This document shows positions 23,225 to 34,485 of a stretch of DNA of 64,000 bases, one piece after another; position 1 is the first letter of the stretch, and every line of letters starts with the position of its first letter. The position numbers and the translations under genes were made by a program. The stretch comes from Aedes albopictus (lineage: Eukaryota > Arthropoda > Insecta > Diptera > Culicidae), in the NCBI RefSeq assembly GCF_035046485.1, contig NC_085137.1, positions 131,630,703 to 131,694,702 on the forward strand. Direction: 5' to 3'. Below the pieces are notes generated by a model, which saw only the letters and a program-made list of their open reading frames with translations, was not told where the DNA came from and did not search any database.

Positions 23225-24559
23225 CTAAAATATATTTTGAAGAGATTGTCTTGTGGAAATTGTAATATTTGGCTTCATATTCGAGATATTACGATTGAAG
23301 TTCCCAAAATCGAAGAATCCTCTCTCTCTCACGAGGAGCGTGACCTCAGACCTTAATGGGATGTTGTGATGAATGTTGGATGTATTTGACACTATTTGGT
23401 TCATAAAAACCATAAGTTGCATCTCATACATTGCTCTTATAGGCAATATAGAGTTGTTAGGATCGTTGTAAAGGGCAGCGGTTGGAAACAGATGGGGCTT
23501 TCTAAACACCACTTTCAGGCACCTATTTTGCGATACTTGTAGCTCCTTCAACCGAGATTTACCAGCAGCACCCCAAACAGCTACCAGATATTGCAGTCTT
23601 GAATGAATTAGTGCAAAATACAGCTTTAATAGCCAGTTACTGGGTATAAAAGATGAAATCCTTCTCAGCAAGCCGCACAATGAACTGATTTTTCCTTTTA
23701 GGTGGTTGATATGCGGAGACCAATTCATTTTTGAGTCAATGATCAGTCCCAAAAAGGGATACTCGAACACTTCTTCAATTGCATGACCATGTACTTCAAG
23801 AGGAACACGGGGTGGAAGTCTACGGTTAGGGGAATGCAGGAGCATGTACTTTGTCTTTCCCAAATTCAGCGACAGCAAATTCACGTTGAAATAATCTTCC
23901 AGCAGCAGAATGTCGTGTTTGATTTGATCTTGGACAACTTCTGTGCTTACACCTTGGTATAACACGGACGTATCATCAGCGAAGAGCCGCAACTTTCCCT
24001 TCAGCGGTAGCATACATATATCGTTGATGAAGAGTAGGAATAGAATCGGCCCCAAATTGCTACCTTGTGGTACTCCAGTGGTGATAGAACTAAGCCCGCT
24101 TTTGTGCTCTCCTATGGTGACGTATTGCCGGCGATTACTAAGATAGCTTTCAATAATAGTTTTTGAAATTCCTCGGATGCCAAGTAATTCTAACTTTTCC
24201 AGCAGTATGCTATGGTCGATAGTGTCGAAGGCTTTTTTTAAATCGATGAACAGCGCTCCAGCAATTTGTTTGTTGTCCAAGGAATCGTATATATCCTCCA
24301 CAAGATCACAGGCAGCACTGAGTGTGCTAGAGCCCTCGCGAAAGCCATATTGATGGGTATATAGCAGCTTAGAATGACTAACGTAATCGTTGATCCGTTG
24401 TACCAACAGCTTCTCAATTATCTTGTTCAACATCGACAAGCATGATATCGGACGATAGTTGGCCAAAACCTTCGGGTCCCCGGACTTGAAGATCGGAACT
24501 ACTCGAGCAACTTTCAGGCAATTTGTCTTGTGGACAAGTTGATCATGATGTGGATCCAA
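23225..24559 (-). pseudogene. L2/CR1-group LINE reverse transcriptase, 5'-truncated
   Basis: A 444-codon minus-strand frame encodes most of a non-LTR reverse transcriptase. In order from the N-terminus are VVPIFKSGDP and NYRPISCLSMLNKIIEKLL (fingers), YGFREGSST, LFIDLKKAFDTIDH with the first catalytic Asp, GVPQGSNLGPILFLLFIND, and FADDTSVLYQ with the catalytic Asp pair. A thumb and a C-terminal tail follow to the stop at 23225. The frame is open and the catalytic residues are intact, but the endonuclease and ORF1 are absent upstream, so the copy is 5'-truncated and cannot move on its own. The order FKSGDP-NYRPIS-FADDT suits the CR1/L2 group; the clade is my judgement. It lies next to the satellite. 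Confidence 0.85.
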
Positions 24560-24889
24560 TTGATCAAATATTATTTTGACGGAATTTGATCAATACTCAT
24601 CAAAGATTTTCCTTTCTTCAACACATAGGATGTGCTTTCCAGCTTTTACTGATATGAAATTTTAGGCTTAACTTATATTTTTCAAAGATTCTTTTCTTCC
24701 AATTGAAAGTAATTATTTATATAAGCTTATTTTTGACAATAACATGATCACTTTAAATAATAACTTTTGCGCCAAACAGCAAAATTACCCGGAAAAACTT
24801 AAGTGGATCGAATACCATAAACAAAAACCTTTTGGAGCCACGAGTACAATACACAGAAATAATAACTTAAGTGACGGTTTTACCTATAT

Positions 24890-26080
24890 CTACCATTAGG
24901 CTGACTGTCACTACCCGAATATCAGTACCCCCAATATCACAAGCTTGAATGTACCATTAGGCCGAATATCACTTGATCAAATGTTATAAAAAGCTTGTTC
25001 TTGAGGAAAATAATTTTAATAATTCCATCAGCGTTTTTTCCTTCTTTTAATCATCTGCTGTTCTTTCTAGATGTTTATTTGCGCCATTTCTAACCAATGT
25101 ATTCTCTTATCAAGGTGATTGTAACATGTGAACTTAACATATTTGGGCTTATGGTATTACAGCTAATGGCACTCCGGCAACTGTTGTAGAATCTTAAAGA
25201 CAAGGTATGTGAAGTACATTGCTCAAAATTTCTAGAGAACCTTTTTTAGAACCGTTGAACGGATTTGGATTAAAATACATCACGCTGTTGACAACCACTG
25301 AACAATAAGCGTGATGCATTTTAATCCAAATCCGTTCAACGGTTCTAAAAAATGGTGCTCTAAATTTTGAGCTATGTACTCCAAATACCTTGTCCTTAAT
25401 ATCAATGGTGTTAGGGCATTCGACTGAAGGCCGTTGGGTCGAATGTCATTAGGTCGAAGTTCATTAGGTCAAAAAGTTATTTTGCCGAATGGGAATATTT
25501 TTTTCGTTTTCTCCTTTTATGCTGTTAAAATAATTGTTGAAGTTGGAGCTACTGTATTTTACCCATGAATCTTTCCTTCTTTTAAATATAGGAACAATAT
25601 ACGGGTTTAAGATCTGGTATTTTTTTTTCAATAATTAAACTATTAGTTCCGCTATATCAATATTGTTTCATGGTTCTAACATAATCATCAATTTATGCCA
25701 AAAACTAGTCTTGCAATGAAACTAGAAAGAACATCCTGTGTTTAGAAGAAGGAAAAATTCACTATTTGAACTAGAGAGAATAGTTTTGTTGTATAAAAAT
25801 AGTTTTTTGCACCGAAACCGATGATCATCAACTAGTGAATTTTGCCTTCTTTTAATCATTGGCTGTTCTTCTTAATTAGTAAGACTAGATTTTGACATTA
25901 ATTGTTGTATAACAATAAGGCAATTTTAATATTATAGAAGCATCAGCTAATTTTTGGAGAACCGAACAAACTTAAGAAACCGTTCCGATTCCTGTTCCAT
26001 AATCACTGAATTGCGATTCGTGGTCATCATTCTACCCATTGAATATTCGGCCTAATGGACTTCAGTCAGCAGTATTTTCA
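24890..26080. repeat. Element edged by ATTAGGCCGAAT motifs
   Basis: Variants of CATTAGG(C/T)CGAAT are clustered at 24900-24975 and 25410-25470 and appear inverted near 26050 (ATTCGGCCTAATG). The inverted outer motifs suggest one TIR-like element about 1.2 kb long, split by the hairpin MITE at 25194-25399. Ends and target duplication are not resolved, and there is no ORF. Confidence 0.35.
25194..25399 (+). mobile_element. Fold-back MITE, copy 1 (TTAAAGACAAGG ends)
   Basis: Almost the entire 206 bp is one inverted repeat: TTAAAGACAAGGTATG at the left matches CCTTGTCCTTAA at the right. The arms share CGTTGAACGGATTTGGAT and ACATCACGC/GCGTGATGC around a 20-nt centre. A second copy lies at 61681-61889 with the centre in the opposite orientation. 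Non-coding. Confidence 0.75.
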
Positions 26081-26147
26081 CCATACGTAATGCATACCAG
26101 ATGTTTGTAGACCTATGCACTTCTAGCCTAGTTACATCGAAGTCTCG

Positions 26148-26300
26148 CGCTTAGTATCATACAGGCGTATCTGCAATGATCGATTTCTCTTCATCGATTT
26201 TTCCTTTTCTCAATAACTACCGGTGAATCATTTCCAGTTGTTTTCGTTGTTCTAGCCCTAGTCGTCCTTTATAGAAATAAACCAAGAGATCATCCTAGCA
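26148..26300 (+). repeat. Solo end of the 42.8 kb TIR element
   Basis: CTCGCGCTTAGTATCATAC, then GTATCTGCAATGATCGATTT, then TCGTCCTTTAT and CCAAGAGATCAT occur here in the same order as at 42823-42970. The partner inverted end is not found nearby, so this is a fragment. Confidence 0.5.
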
Positions 26301-26439
26301 GTGAACATATTGAATTATTGTAAAAGATTGAAACTGACGACATTTTTTATGTTAATGGACTGAAATATATCCACCAAATTCTCAAAACCACATCTTCAGT
26401 TTCAATTAATTCTTAGAAAATGGAGAAAATGTCTATTTG

Positions 26440-26765
26440 CGCGAAAGTACCATTTGCCAGAATGTACCAAACCCCAGAATTTAATATTTAATATTAAATT
26501 CTGGGGATTGGTACATTCTGGCAAATGGTACTTTCGGGCAAATAGTATTCTGGCAAATGGTACATTCTGGCAAATGGTTTTCTGGCGTTTGTCATTCTGG
26601 CGAATGGTTTTCTGGCGAACGGTTTTCTGGCAAATATCGCACAATCATTCCATCCATATGGACATGTACAACACACAACATAAACTTTGTCCTGTTACCC
26701 TAGTGGATAACATTTCCCGACTCCAGGAAGACGAGGTTTCATAATTGTTGATGTTCCATCAGTCA
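26440..26765. repeat. Inverted TTGCCAGAA array and flank
   Basis: A hairpin centred near 26488 joins GCCAGAATGTACCAA-CCCCAGAATTTAATATT to its complement. To the right the motif TTCTGGCAAATGG repeats through 26635, and the flank to 26765 matches the 8.85-8.91 kb block. It is a second, rearranged copy of the family at 8591-9545. Opposed frames of 80-96 codons arise from the repeats. Confidence 0.55.
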
Positions 26766-27059
26766 CTCCTGTAATCGTGTTTTGACCAACAGTCTAAGGG
26801 ATGGAACCAACCACGAAAATATCGTACGTACTTAAAATATATGAAAGATTATATAAACGGCACAATTAACACATAAATTACATTCAACTTTAACAAACTT
26901 TATTGAAGACGTTAAAGTTGGTTCGGCTAGACCTACGAAAACAAAACTGCAATACTGCAACCCAACTATACGCACCACTGTAACTCAACTATAGCATAGC
27001 ATTTACAAGTTAAAAGAACTACGTGAAAATAAAACTAAAAATGAACAATTGTATCCGAG
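26766..27059. other. Spacer, nothing seen
   Basis: AT-rich sequence; a short near-repeat AACTATA-CACCACTGTAACTC/CAACTATAGC lies about 26960-27000. No gene is supported. Confidence 0.4.
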
Positions 27060-28870
27060 ATTTCAAAGGTTTTCCCAAAATTCTTCCAAAGTTACCTTAG
27101 TGGTTTTCCAGAATAATTTCCCAACAATTTCTCTCGGGTTTTTTTGCGAGATTCTTGCAGAGTGGTTTCCGATATTTCTCTTGGATTTTCTCACGGGACT
27201 TCGCTCATAGTTCCTTCCGCGATTTCTCTTACAAGTTTTCAGAGTAAATCATTAAATTCCTATTTCCCATCCCAGTAGTAAGTGCTTCTATGGAGTGACA
27301 TAAACTTTCTTAGCAACGTCACTCCCAACATATTTGCTTCGTATTTATACTACATACTATACGGATCCACTGTCAAGATGTCGCCCTTCCATGATTTATT
27401 TCAAATGTTTTCATGACGCTGCACAGTAGGACTGGCCGCTGCAATACTTGTATTGTATCTCTGATTCACTGCAATAATTAATAATGACATCCAAGAGATG
27501 GCTGTGAATGTGTAGACTATACTAGACTAGACTAGAATTTCCTGAATATTTTCCCCGGGTTTAAGCCCAGCACATTTTTCTGTGATGTCACAGTTTTACC
27601 CAAGTTATTATTCCGAAATTCCTCTCGAGATTTCTCCAAGAGGTCTTGCGGAGTTTCTCACAAGACTATACCTGGATTTCTTCCGATATTTCTCCAGGAA
27701 TCTTACAGGCAATTTCGTAAGTTTTCCCAGAAGACGTTTCGGAAAAAAAACTGGAAAATCTCTGCAAGTGCAAGAATCCCGGGAACAACTATTAGAGAAA
27801 TTCAAGAAGAAGCAATCAAAATCTCGAGACGATTTACGTTAGGTATTCCGGGAACGGTTCTAATCCCGAGATAATTTGCAAAAAAAATCTCAGGAGGACC
27901 GCTGCAAGAAATCCTTTAAACAAGCTCTGAAATAAACCACGGGAAGACCCCAAGAAAATATCAGCAAGAGCTCCTGAAGAAACCACAAAAGGTAATCTGA
28001 AGACAATCTTAGGAGAAAGTTTTGAAACACTCTGAGAGATAACTCAGGACCAGCATCGGCAGCATTCTAAGAGTACCGTATAAAATTCCAGCAGAAATTT
28101 CAAGTTAAACTTTATAAGAAATTCCGCGAGAGACTTTAGTAAATTCCCGGATGAAACTCCTGAGAGATACTCAATATGAAAACTTACGGAAATTTCAAAA
28201 TTTTTGTTGAAAAATTGCAAAAGAAACTTCGGAAGAAATCCCGAGAGGGTTTCTACTGCAGAAAATTAGTAAAAACTCGTAAAAATCCCAGGAATAACTT
28301 CTGCAGAAACTTTGGGAGAAATCCCGGGAAAATCTCCTGCGGAAGTTCCGAGAGGAACACCGGAAGGAATCGCAGATTCCGCGACAACATCTGAAAGATA
28401 TTCGTTGAGAGATACTTTTGAGGAGATCCTGGAAGTAATTCTACGTAAATTTCTTTGGGGAAAACCGCAAAAAAAACTCCAGGATAAAGCCTACGAGAAA
28501 CTCTGTGAGCAATAACGGGAAACCCACCGGAAGCAGTTCTGGAAAGAAATTCGGTAGGAATCTCGTGAAAAATTCCAGGAGAAATCGGTCGGAATTCAGG
28601 AATCCTGAAAGATTCTCAAGGAAGAATGCCGAAAAGAATTGTTCAAAACTTGTAAAAATGCCGATAATCCGATCCGATAATCCAGAAGAATCTCCGGCAG
28701 GAATTACCAGGGGAAATAGTGTGAAAATACGGAAGGAATCTTGTGAGAAATATTGGTGGCATTCCAAGAGGTATTTCTAAAGAAATTCCAGAAAGAAACT
28801 TTAACGGAATTTCTAGCACAACCCTTGTAGAGAAATTTCTAGATGGATTTTAATTTCCAGATTTATCTAG
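27060..28870. repeat. GAATTCC minisatellite, block 3
   Basis: Degenerate units (TTCCCAAAATTCTTCC, TCCAGGAATC, GGAAGAAATCC) occupy 27060-27240 and 27560-28870, with about 300 bp of non-repetitive sequence between. In the second part the cores change from TTTCTCCAGG to AGAAATTCCGG. Frames of up to 108 codons on both strands come from the period. Confidence 0.65.
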
Positions 28871-29009
28871 GAACCCCCAATTGCTCCTCTAGCACGGTTA
28901 TTCAAATTCCTTCCTAATTTACCTTGCTTTCCGCCTAATCATCCGGAGGAATCTACAGCATCTTTATGGAACTACAAACTTCCAGTATGAAATTACGTCA
29001 ATGCGTGAC

Positions 29010-29720
29010 AAAAGTTAACAACACAAACATGTAATAAAAACTCATGTTCAAAAGAAGTAAACCATAGATGAGAAAAACAAAATTATTACAGATTCTGTTA
29101 TTTTGCTACAATAATTTTTGCAACAACGCTTGTTATAAAACATGTACCGTTAGTAGTTGAAATAACAAAAATTCTAACAAAAATCGTACCGATTTAAACT
29201 AAAATATAACAAGTTGAGTTATAATCATAACAAGATTATAACAAATTTTGTAGTCTAACAAACATGAGAAATCATAACAAAATTAAGAAAAGTTCTGTTA
29301 TTATTTCAGAAGAAATTTGTTACAAGTTTTGTTATAAATCTCTTGGCTCGATTGATCAAAATAACAAAAATTATCAATCATTTTCGCGACAACACAAAAA
29401 TTTTTATAAATTCTGAAATACATAATTTTGTTACAAAAAATATAACCAAGATTGCAATAAACGTGTTATGAAATTATCTTATAGGCAATGCATAAAATAA
29501 CAAATTTTATTATACATTTGTTATAATTATTGAAACAAGTTTTGTTATAATTTGGTACTAAAATTATAACAAATGTCAATATAATTTTGTTAAGGATATT
29601 CACATGCAAATATCATTATAACAGAATTATTACCTATATAAACTATTGTTATTTCTAACAACAGTTGTCATAATTTTGTTATGATTTTGTTATGTGCTTC
29701 TGTTCGTTCTGACATGTTTT
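29010..29720. repeat. AT-rich self-complementary repeat (TAACAAAATTATAAC)
   Basis: Dozens of ATAACAAAATT / AATTTTGTTAT motifs in both orientations make the stretch strongly self-complementary at short range. The left part is enriched for AACAAAA and the right part for TTTTGTTAT, so the whole may be an old large inverted repeat. No ORF. Confidence 0.55.
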
Positions 29721-31322
29721 CGAATACTTTATCATTCATAACAATTTGAACTCTGGACTGGACTGGAAATTACTATCAGATAATTAGAACTTTTACTACA
29801 TTCTCTCTTACTTCGCCCTAATTTTGTGAACATCTGGTCCGGATTGAAATTCAAATGATGTATTTCCTTTTGCTAGACGTTTCGGCCATATGATATCGCC
29901 TTTTTCAAGGGAAAACCCCTGCTCATTTTGATCATTTTTCGATATTTTTCAAACTTGCTTCTTCTAGGTGCCCAAAATTAGACCTGCATCTCATTTATTT
30001 TTCTATCTATCTATATCAAAGCTATTTCTAATTTTCTCACTTGATCTTTATCAATCCATCGTCACATACCGCACCAGCTTTCTTGTATCATCATCTCCGT
30101 AGCGTAGCAGCCATTAATAATTGTTGGTTGCCGACAAAAGACATGATCTATACGAAGCCTTCCCGAACATTCGCACACTTGTTTGACACATGTGTTCACC
30201 ACCACCCGGCTCGTTGGACTCCATATATTTCCCACTTTTCGACCGATTTGCAGTTGTTAGAATTTGCGATCCCGACCTCAAACTGAGATGCTGTCGGTTT
30301 TTTTTGCGTCCCGGAGTCGTGCCTAAGTTGTCATATGTGTTGGTGTTCAACAACATTCCCACGACGACGATGGCCCCAGAAATTTTTCATTTTGTTAAAA
30401 CCGAGTTAGCGAGGGGGCAAACAGAGAAATATCAAAACTGCCACCACCTTCGGACATTAAACTGTTTGGCTTTGCTTCGGGCCTAATGGAGTGAAATGAT
30501 GTTCTTTCAGAACAACCTTTCCAGGCCAAGTGGGAGAATTTCTGAGAACCTCTTTGCTTTGGTGACCTTTCGTATCGATTTGAATATAAATTATGTATAT
30601 AATATTCATATTGAGTGCGGGTTGAATGATGAAGTTTTAAGCAGTATTCGTTTTCTGATACCCAGTGCGAATATCTGCTCCACCACCTTTAATGTGTCAT
30701 CAATTTCCCGAATGGCACACCTTTCTATCGGTTGTGTTCATTCGCTGTGGTGTCGGTGTGTTCCAGTCAGTGGTTGCCCCATCGCCATGTGTTCCACTCA
30801 TTAGTCGTAAACTCGTAACTTCTCACATAACACCAGCCACCAGCCGGCAGCTCTACTATGAAAATGGAGAACCGTGGAGAACTAATTTAGGAAATTTAAT
30901 ATCCTCGACTGTTTCCTCGATGAGCAGCACAATGAACAGCATGTTGTACCTACTGGGGTTAATTTATCGTATCATTAGATCTTATCATGGTTTTTCTTTC
31001 AATTTGGTGGCGTTACTCCCCAGTTGAGGCAGAGCTAGCGTTCCACTGTTATTAACTGAGTTTTCTGCCAATTGACTATTTATCTCTCTACGAATATAGA
31101 GTGGTAAATATGATCAGCAATATATTCCATCATAATTTTCTTTAAACAATTTCCTAGTAATACAAAAGAATATTGAAATTCTATTGAAAGCTGTTGAAAT
31201 GTAAAATTGTGACAGGAAATTCCATTTTCCGACAACAACCGAATTGCAATCAAACGCAAAATCATGACGCAATGGTTCCATCCATCCAAAAGATTTGTTT
31301 CACTCCCATGTTATTAACTTAA
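29721..31322. other. Unique, higher-complexity sequence without assigned gene
   Basis: From about 30040 to 31030 the sequence is less repetitive and richer in CG than its surroundings, with overlapping frames of 67-120 codons on both strands. None shows a domain I recognise, and no clean splice-bounded exon chain is visible. It could hold a UTR, a regulatory region or an old element. Confidence 0.35.
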
Positions 31323-32339
31323 CCCTCTAATACCCAAATTTTTGATTTTGATCTAAATATCATTTTTCGTCATCTAAAATCGATTTAAACATGTTTTGGA
31401 AGCAGTGTTGGTAAAAACTCAAATTCTCAAAACTCATGGTTGAGTTGTTTCACGCGCGATTCTTGACTCGCCAAACTCACCGCCGAAATAATCATGCATG
31501 AGTTGACTCGTGATTTCACTCATTGCTTTATTTCTTGGTATTCTTTTTATTTACATCGAAGTTTTAAGGATTATATGATAGAACAACAACAAATCTAGCG
31601 TACAATAACATTGAATGCCGTTCAAATTGATTTGGATTCGTCTTAAAAGCGAACGAGATTTCGGCGCTTGACTCGTGAGAGCGAGATTTTGCATGAAAAT
31701 CTCGCGCGTGAGAAAATGATTCAGAATCGCGCGCGAATTTGCTCACGCAGGAGCGGTATATGAGTCTGCTTTGAGTGTGATTTTACCAACACTGTTTGGA
31801 AGATGATTCTTTTCAATTGTCGATTTCGTGAATTTCAGTTTTTGATTTTTCTAATTTTTATTTTTGAACATCCCCACACTTTTATATTTTTCCTGGAAGC
31901 CAATTTGGGGAACAGATTTTTTGAGATGAAAACATTTTGAGATTTTATGATTATTGTTGAAATATTATTATTTTAAATTTTTTTCACAGAAAATTTTATT
32001 TTCCGTGTAATTTTAAGGAAAATAATTTTAGAGTGTATTCGATTCCCTTAAACTATTAAACAAGGATAGAATGATTTGGGAAAAATTTAAAATAGGTTAA
32101 TTGTAGCGATTCAATACAAAATAAACAATGACTTCTAAAAGATGACTAAAACATCAATTTTTCTATGATTTTTAAAAAATGTAAAAATGCTTTAAAATAC
32201 ACCAAAAACTATTTTGAGATATACAGAACAGTCCTAAATATCAGCCAAAAATAAAAAAAAAATTGATTTTCCACGAAACAAAAATTACAAAAATGCTCAA
32301 ACTATACCCCGTCTAAAGGCGGGATTGGGTATTAGAGGG
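31323..32339. mobile_element. piggyBac-like non-autonomous element
   Basis: Inverted ends CCCTCTAATACCCAA sit directly inside TTAA on both sides (31319-31322 and 32340-32343). TTAA duplication with CCC-starting ends is diagnostic of piggyBac elements. The interior is AT-rich with no transposase. It carries a hAT-like MITE at 31403-31794. Confidence 0.75.
31403..31794. mobile_element. hAT-like MITE nested in the piggyBac-like element
   Basis: Ends CAGTGTTGGTAAAA and TTTTACCAACACTG are perfect inverted repeats. The 8-bp direct repeat TTTGGAAG flanks them (31395-31402, 31795-31802). CAGTG ends with an 8-bp duplication are typical of hAT transposons. The interior has repeated TGACTCG / CGCGCGA motifs and is non-coding. 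Confidence 0.85.
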
Positions 32340-32343
32340 TTAA

Positions 32344-33539
32344 CCTATGAGATCATCACACATCGGAAGAAAAATACCGCACAAATATTTCACGTTTATT
32401 TCAATCGGTGGTGGTGCTAGACAACGGTAGAAACCGCCCGATTTCAATGTTTCCTCGCAAACCATTTGGCAACATTGTGTCATACTAACTTATATACGAT
32501 TCTGTTCAGTTCTCGCTGACCACACAGCTGTTCCCTCAACGAAGGAAGAATCAACTCTACATTCAACACTCTCGGTGTGAGTAAATTTCATATTCGATCG
32601 GTGAATTTGTGCAGCTTGCTGCTGCGGTGCGAGACGCCTGCCAGTCTCAAAGGGATGACTAATACTTATTTTCATCACTATGTAGATATATTATAAGAAG
32701 CGAGACACATCGTTGCGGTGCGTATCCCTTGTGGTGTATCGTCCTGAATGTTGACTCGAATAGTTCTAAGAAGAGTATGAGCAGATGATTCAGTATTATC
32801 ATTTTTCAAATTTTAATGTTTTGTTGATGACTGCTTATTTTTCCCAAGAGTAAACTTTGGCTGATTATAGAGTTTATGAAAATAGCCAAATTATTTTCAT
32901 AAAATCTAGTTAGTTTGTCTGCTTTACAGATGACAAAAACATTAATGCTAGAACAGTTGGAACTGTACAAATTCAAACCAGAAAGATCAGAAAGAATCTT
33001 ACACTATATTCCTGGCCACATCTAGGGATTCTTTGAAATATAGAGGGATTTTCTTGATTTTTGTTATTACTGTTTGTTATCAGCAGAAATTCTAGATTTC
33101 TAGTCCCAAAAAGGGATCGCATATTTTTTTTCTAATTTTCGGTCTGAGTAAGACGTTCAAAAAAAATATGAAGGACTCTGGCAGTAACTGAATGACAATT
33201 GAAACATTATAGAGTTACTAGTCAAGACAAGGGATTCTCTGAATTTTCATAGATGAACGATGAAAATTCCTTGGGATTTCTGTTTACAACTAGACATTTT
33301 TCGATTCTATCACATGTCAGGAGGGAACCGCAGATTCTCTTAAATTTGTTCACATTTAGTAAGTATCCAGAAATTCTTATAATTTTATAATTTTAATAAT
33401 TTTTATGAACTTTGATCACAAGAAGGAAATTTCCATTTCTTTTCTAGGATTTTGGTGGAAACATCCTTTGATTTTTTTTTTGAATTTTTGACACAACTAG
33501 GATTTAATTTTTTTACAGCTATACTTTTCTTTGTACCGT
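32344..33539. other. Unique segment, possible short exon at 32.5 kb
   Basis: Around 32400-32760 the DNA is GC-richer and non-repetitive. On the plus strand TATATAC (32491) is followed by an initiator-like TCAGTT (32506-32511) and a good donor GTGAGT at 32577-32582. The TATA-initiator spacing is too short for a standard core promoter. From 32780 to 33539 I see only AT-rich spacer. Confidence 0.25.
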
Positions 33540-34186
33540 TCAACCCGTAACGTGGATAGATCACCTTAAAATGGTGCGTTACGGCGTAAGATCTACTAGA
33601 TCATGTTTCAATTTTGCTTAGGCAGGAAACTTAAGTGGGAGCATGGATTGAAATTTGATGTGTTTTTGTAATGTTCCTGTTTTTTTATTTGTTTTGACTT
33701 TTACTGCGAACGGTTTCTGTTTTTATTTGCATATTTAACTTTCCTCTTCAATCTTGTGTCTGTTAAACATTGATTGGTTGCCTCGATCCTACAGCCTCTT
33801 CGATATATTCAGTATCGATTTGCAGATGTGTATGTTATTTATAATTTTGTTTTTGTTTACTAATAAACTTTCTTTCAGGTATATCAAGATAAGTTTATTT
33901 AACAGATCTGCGTTCTAGATTGTCGAATAGAGCTCTCATAACAATCCCGCCCTACTAACACAAATTCCTTTTCCTTAACGTCTATGGAGATAGTTTGGGT
34001 GCCCTGTATCTTCAAGTAGACGTTATACTAACATTCGTACCCTTTCCTAGCGATTGTAAGTACGTGGCCAACTCTAACACGTAGAAGAAGCGTTAATCCC
34101 AATACGTTATTTTAGCGACACTACGTGTTAGATTTTTCAAAACATATAAAGATGAACATTGTATAGCCAGTAGACACCCACGATAT
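33540..34186. other. Possible LTR or retroelement fragment
   Basis: A pyrimidine-rich stretch with AATAAA (near 33863) ends around CCCTACTAACA (33950). It is followed by a moderately GC-rich block (33970-34130) with ACGTCTATGGAGATAG and AGTAGACGTTATAC. The look is that of an LTR or retroelement 3' end, but no paired LTR, primer site or ORF is present in the window. Confidence 0.2.
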
Positions 34187-34485
34187 ATACAATCTAGCAT
34201 TGGGCAAATCTGGCTGAGACATCGATTTTTGTGATTCGAATCGTATCAGCAGAATCGATTCACCGATTTAATCGAATGCTTTGAATCGATGTTATCACAT
34301 CGATTCGATATTATAAAATATTACAAAACTATAAAATGATTCGTTTGCTGCATGTAGTCTAAGTTCATGGTATGTATTATTTGTTTAAATAAATTCAATA
34401 TCAAAATTTGAGATGGCACATCAAACACTTCGCGAATCTGATTCTGAAAAAAAAAAATGAATTTAATAATTTTGAGTCGAAAGAA

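Noticed and set aside
30041..31027. Host gene with several short exons
   Set aside because: Overlapping frames on both strands, no domain recognised, and no consistent donor-acceptor chain; left as unassigned.
33540..34140. Complete LTR retrotransposon
   Set aside because: No second LTR, primer-binding site, polypurine tract or gag-pol frame in the window; at most a solo LTR.
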